From NCBI RefSeq assembly GCF_007829875.1, contig NZ_VIWV01000001.1, positions 124,001 through 188,000 of the forward strand: a stretch of 64,000 nt of DNA, written 5' to 3'. Of the stretch, positions 61,143 to 64,000 are shown piece after piece. The notes under the pieces were generated by a model. That model searched no databases and was not told where the DNA came from. It worked only from the letters and a program-made list of their open reading frames with translations. The position numbers and the translations under genes were made by a program. Each line of letters begins with the position of its first letter. Within the stretch, counting starts at the first letter, position 1. The stretch comes from Streptomyces capillispiralis. Lineage in GTDB: Bacteria > Actinomycetota > Actinomycetes > Streptomycetales > Streptomycetaceae.

Positions 61143-63788
61143 ATGGGCGATGTCGATGCCCGCGGGACACCGTCCCGCCGGTTCCCCCGGACACCGGGGA
61201 GTGTGGCGCGGGCCCGGCGGTTCGTGCGGGCCGCCCTCGGCGATGTCGCGCCGGAGCTGACGGACACCGCCGAGCTGCTGGTCAGTGAGCTGGTGACCAA
61301 CGTGGTGCTGCACGCCCGCACGGAGGCCGAGGTGGCGGTCCGCGTCGACGGGGGCACCGTCCGGGTGCGGGTGGGCGACGGCAGGCCGGACCGTGTGCTC
61401 GTGCCGCAGGGCGCTCCCCCGTACTCCGGTACGGGCCAGGGCCTGCCGCTGGTCGCCCGGCTGTCCTCGCGTCACGGTGTGGAGACGGGCGAGCGGGGCA
61501 AGACGGTGTGGTTCGAGCTGGGGCCCGAGGGACCGCCCCGGTACCCGCAGGACTGGGAGCCCGTCGCGGCGCCCTTCGGGCCCGGCGCGAGCGTGACGCT
61601 GCTCGACGTGCCGGCGGCGCTCTGCTCGGCGGCGCAGCAGCACCGGCACACCCTGCTGCGCGAGACGGCGCTGGCCGTGGCCGCGGGGCATGATCTCGGC
61701 GTGCCGCCGCAGGACCTCGCCGTCGCCCAGGACATGAGCAACGTGATCACCGCCGCGGTGGCGGGCGCGCTGCGCCGGTGGCCCGCCGGGGAGCTCGTCC
61801 GGTCGCTGCCCCTGGCGCTGCCGCCGGACGCCGGGCCGGCCGTGCGGACCCTGCGCGCGGTGCTGGACCTGGCCGAGGAGGGCGCCCGCGCGGAGCATCT
61901 GCTGACCCTCCCGGCCCTGCCCCGGCAGCGCCTCTTCCAGCAGTGGCTGCTCGATCAGATCGCCGGTCAGCTCGCCGGGGTGGACCCCACCGCGTGGACG
62001 GTGGTGCCCGGGGAGCCCGGTGCCGGTCCCTCGGAGCAGGCGCCGTGGGACGCCGGGCAGGTGGCGGCGAGCAGGGTCCCGACGATCGCCGCCGACGAGC
62101 GGAACCGGATCGTCGCGGCCAACGGGCCGGCGGCGGACCTGCTCGGCTGGAACGCGGACGACCTCGTCGGCCGGCCGCTCACCGCCCTGATCCCGGAGCA
62201 CCTGCGCAGACGGCACCTCGCGGCCTTCACCTCGCTGCTGCTCAGCGGCCGGCCGCGGATCCTGGGCCGCTCGGTGCCGCTCCCGGCGCTGCACCGCGAC
62301 GGCCGGCTGGTTCCCGTGCGCCTGGTCATCCTGCCGCAGGAGACGGCCGACGGGCGCACCGTCTTCGTCGCCCAACTCGCCCCGCGGGCCTCCGCTCCCG
62401 GTCCCGCCGCCGGTCCGGCCGGCCGCGCCCGGTCCGCGTCGCGGCGGGAGCCGGACCGGTCGCCGTCCCCGGGCGCCGGCGAGGACGGCCGGGACCAGGG
62501 CCGGTCGGACAGGTCCGCGCTGGAGCGGCTGACGCTGCTGGCCGACACCGCGACCGCGCTGAGCAACGCCCCGGACCTGGACGGGGGCCTGCGGGACGTG
62601 GGCCGGATCCTCACCCGGCGCCTGGCCGACTGGTGTGCGGTGGACCTGTTCGTGGACGGCGCCCAGGTGGAACGGGTCTCCATCACGCACCGCTTCCCGC
62701 ACGGCCCGCGGCCGGAACGGTACGGGGGCCTGCTGCCGACGGTGTCGGACACCGCCCGGGGCCCGCTGGCCCGCGCGCTGCGCGGGGCGGGCCCGCTGCT
62801 GCTGTCCGGGCCCCCGTCGCCCGGCGAGGTCACCAGTCCGCTGGACGCCCACTACGTGGGACTGTTCCGGACCATGGGCGCGGACAGCGCGGTCGTCGCC
62901 CCGCTCCGGGCACGCCGGCAGATCATCGGCGCCCTCACCATCGCCCGCCGCGGAGGGGACCGGCCGTTCACGGAGGAGGACCTGCCGCTGGTCCGCGACC
63001 TGGTGAGCAGCCTCGCCCTGGGGGTCGACAGCGCCCGGCTGCACCAGGAGACCCGCGACATCGCCGAACGCCTCCAGCGTTCACTGCTGCCGGTGCTGCC
63101 GTCGGACGGGCCGCTGCGGCTGGCCGCCCGCTACGCCTCGTCGTCGGCCACCGCCCAGGTGGGCGGCGACTGGTACGACACCTTCGTCCTGCCCAACGGG
63201 GACACGGCGCTCGTCATCGGCGACGTCACCGGGCACAACCTCGACGCGGCGATCGCCATGAGCCAGCTGCGCAGCATGCTGCGGGGCATCGCCGTGGACC
63301 GTCAGGAGCCGCCGGACGTCGTGCTGCGCCGCCTGGACATGGCCAACCACAGCCTGTATCCGGACGCCACCGCCACCTGTATCTACGCGCTGGTCAAGAG
63401 CACCGGGGACGGTCCGTGGGAGCTGGTGCACTCCTCCGCCGGCCATCTGCCGCCGCTGCTCATCGGCCCGGACGGCCGCGCCCGTTACCTGGAGGACGGT
63501 TCGGGGCTGCTGCTCGGGGTGGCCCCCCACCGGTCACGCCCCCGGGCCAGGCATCCGATCCCGGCCCACACGACGGTGCTGCTGTACACGGACGGCCTCA
63601 TCGAACGCCGCGACGAGTCCCTGGACGCGTCCCTGGACCGGCTTCGCCGGCACGCGGCCGCGCTCGCCCGCGAGCCCCTGGACGTGTTCTGCGACGAGTT
63701 GCTCATCGGCCTCGGCGCCGACAGTGAGGACGACATCGCCGTCCTCGCCCTGCGGCCCACTCCGCCGCACGGGTCCGCCGGGCACTGA
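61143..63788 (+). CDS. SpoIIE-type phosphatase with anti-sigma-like ATPase, PAS and GAF domains
   Basis: 881 residues. Domains in order: an RsbW-like HATPase_c (about 20-125; ARRFVRAALGD, ELLVSELVTNVVLHA, GQGLPLV), a linker (about 130-300), PAS (about 310-400; IAADERNRIVAANGPAADLLGW), GAF (about 460-630), and a PP2C/SpoIIE phosphatase (about 640-881; RLAARYASSSATAQVGGDWYDTF, IGDVTGHNLDAAIAMSQL, LLYTDGLIERR). ATG 61143 follows GAGGAC. It would act in partner-switching control of a sigma factor or anti-anti-sigma, with the sensor domains tuning phosphatase action. No HPK-like D-box. Confidence 0.92.
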   Translation: MGDVDARGTPSRRFPRTPGSVARARRFVRAALGDVAPELTDTAELLVSELVTNVVLHARTEAEVAVRVDGGTVRVRVGDGRPDRVLVPQGAPPYSGTGQGLPLVARLSSRHGVETGERGKTVWFELGPEGPPRYPQDWEPVAAPFGPGASVTLLDVPAALCSAAQQHRHTLLRETALAVAAGHDLGVPPQDLAVAQDMSNVITAAVAGALRRWPAGELVRSLPLALPPDAGPAVRTLRAVLDLAEEGARAEHLLTLPALPRQRLFQQWLLDQIAGQLAGVDPTAWTVVPGEPGAGPSEQAPWDAGQVAASRVPTIAADERNRIVAANGPAADLLGWNADDLVGRPLTALIPEHLRRRHLAAFTSLLLSGRPRILGRSVPLPALHRDGRLVPVRLVILPQETADGRTVFVAQLAPRASAPGPAAGPAGRARSASRREPDRSPSPGAGEDGRDQGRSDRSALERLTLLADTATALSNAPDLDGGLRDVGRILTRRLADWCAVDLFVDGAQVERVSITHRFPHGPRPERYGGLLPTVSDTARGPLARALRGAGPLLLSGPPSPGEVTSPLDAHYVGLFRTMGADSAVVAPLRARRQIIGALTIARRGGDRPFTEEDLPLVRDLVSSLALGVDSARLHQETRDIAERLQRSLLPVLPSDGPLRLAARYASSSATAQVGGDWYDTFVLPNGDTALVIGDVTGHNLDAAIAMSQLRSMLRGIAVDRQEPPDVVLRRLDMANHSLYPDATATCIYALVKSTGDGPWELVHSSAGHLPPLLIGPDGRARYLEDGSGLLLGVAPHRSRPRARHPIPAHTTVLLYTDGLIERRDESLDASLDRLRRHAAALAREPLDVFCDELLIGLGADSEDDIAVLALRPTPPHGSAGH

Positions 63789-63835
63789 GGTGCGCGGACG
63801 GCAACTGATCCGGCCGTGTGATCGTCCTGGTGGAC

Positions 63836-64000
63836 ATGGTGAGGGTGAGAGGGGAGGGGTGGTTCGACCGGACGCGGGGGCGGGTGATCGCCGCGTCGGC
63901 GGTGGCCGCCGCCGGGCTGCTGGTGTTCCACCGGGCGGTGCCCGACTCCGGGGTGGGCGCGGGCAGTCTGCTGGAGTCGTTCCTGCCGTGGCTCGGCGCG
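63836..64000 (+). CDS. Probable endonuclease/exonuclease/phosphatase-family membrane protein, N-terminus (cut)
   Basis: About 55 residues before the window ends: WFDRTRGRVIAASAVAAAGLLVFHRAVPDSGVGAGSLLESFLPWLGA, a membrane helix and a loop like the start of Streptomyces membrane-anchored endonuclease/exonuclease/phosphatase proteins. ATG 63836 with GTG 63818 as in-frame alternative. Too little to be certain. Confidence 0.5.
   Translation, partial: MVRVRGEGWFDRTRGRVIAASAVAAAGLLVFHRAVPDSGVGAGSLLESFLPWLGA

Overview
The window is very GC-rich actinobacterial chromosome, most likely from a Streptomyces. Supporting signs are the strong G/C third-position bias, GTG starts, GGAGG-type ribosome sites, secreted glycoside hydrolases with Streptomyces-style signal peptides, an SpoIIE-type phosphatase, a DUF574-type methyltransferase and a DevR/OsdR-type dormancy island. 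I saw no tRNA, rRNA, CRISPR array or intact mobile element. The only transposon trace is a broken IS5-type transposase fragment near 41.0 kb.

Layout. (1) 1-18.5 kb is a sugar-polymer utilisation locus: three paralogous GH2 enzymes (one without signal peptide and cut by the window edge, two secreted), two secreted GH43 enzymes, an ABC importer whose parts all resemble the E. coli galactofuranose importer YtfQRT-YjfF, two LacI-family regulators, and an SGNH hydrolase. Five copies of a 14-bp LacI-type operator (TTNCAWCGWTGNAA) tie these promoters together. I infer a galactofuranose/arabinofuranose-glycan regulon. (2) 18.5-27 kb is a patchwork: a TetR regulator divergent from a probable second NAD-dependent DNA ligase with a perfect palindrome between them, small enzymes (SnoaL-like, DHFR-like, SMP-30, two VOC proteins, a phosphoribosyltransferase), and two decayed genes. 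(3) 27-40.9 kb holds a 1003-residue secreted multidomain sugar-dehydrogenase/DUF1080 protein, two methyltransferases, a membrane protein, pyruvate carboxylase, a secreted subtilase, DoxX and MazG-like proteins, and an HxlR/azoreductase pair.

(4) 41-52.2 kb is a dormancy/hypoxia-type island: a GAF-GAF histidine kinase and a NarL-type response regulator (like DevS/DevR and OsdK/OsdR), a flavodoxin, an HTH-PPOX protein, pyruvate phosphate dikinase, a CBS-BON protein, a stand-alone cNMP-binding domain, an intact tandem universal stress protein and at least three decayed relatives. GGGCC-N4-GGCCC boxes like DevR/OsdR sites lie about 75-180 bp upstream of most of these starts. (5) 52.7-54.8 kb is a small unknown gene coupled to an M64-type metallopeptidase with almost perfect 222-bp C-terminal repeats. 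(6) 55-64 kb has a VWA lipoprotein, an acyl-CoA synthetase, a class V aminotransferase with an AI-2E-type membrane protein, an ATPase-PAS-GAF-PP2C phosphatase, and the start of a probable endonuclease/exonuclease/phosphatase-family membrane protein.

How it fits together: in region 1 the secreted GH2 and GH43 enzymes would release sugars or short oligosaccharides, the importer would bring them in, and the GH2 lacking a signal peptide would finish hydrolysis inside, with LacI proteins relieved by the imported sugar. In region 4 the kinase/regulator pair would switch on stress and pyruvate/PEP metabolism genes through the shared palindromic boxes. Two tandem-repeat arrays (2.85-3.2 kb and 18.54-18.85 kb), each growing out of the stop codon of a regulator gene, are an unexplained structural feature.
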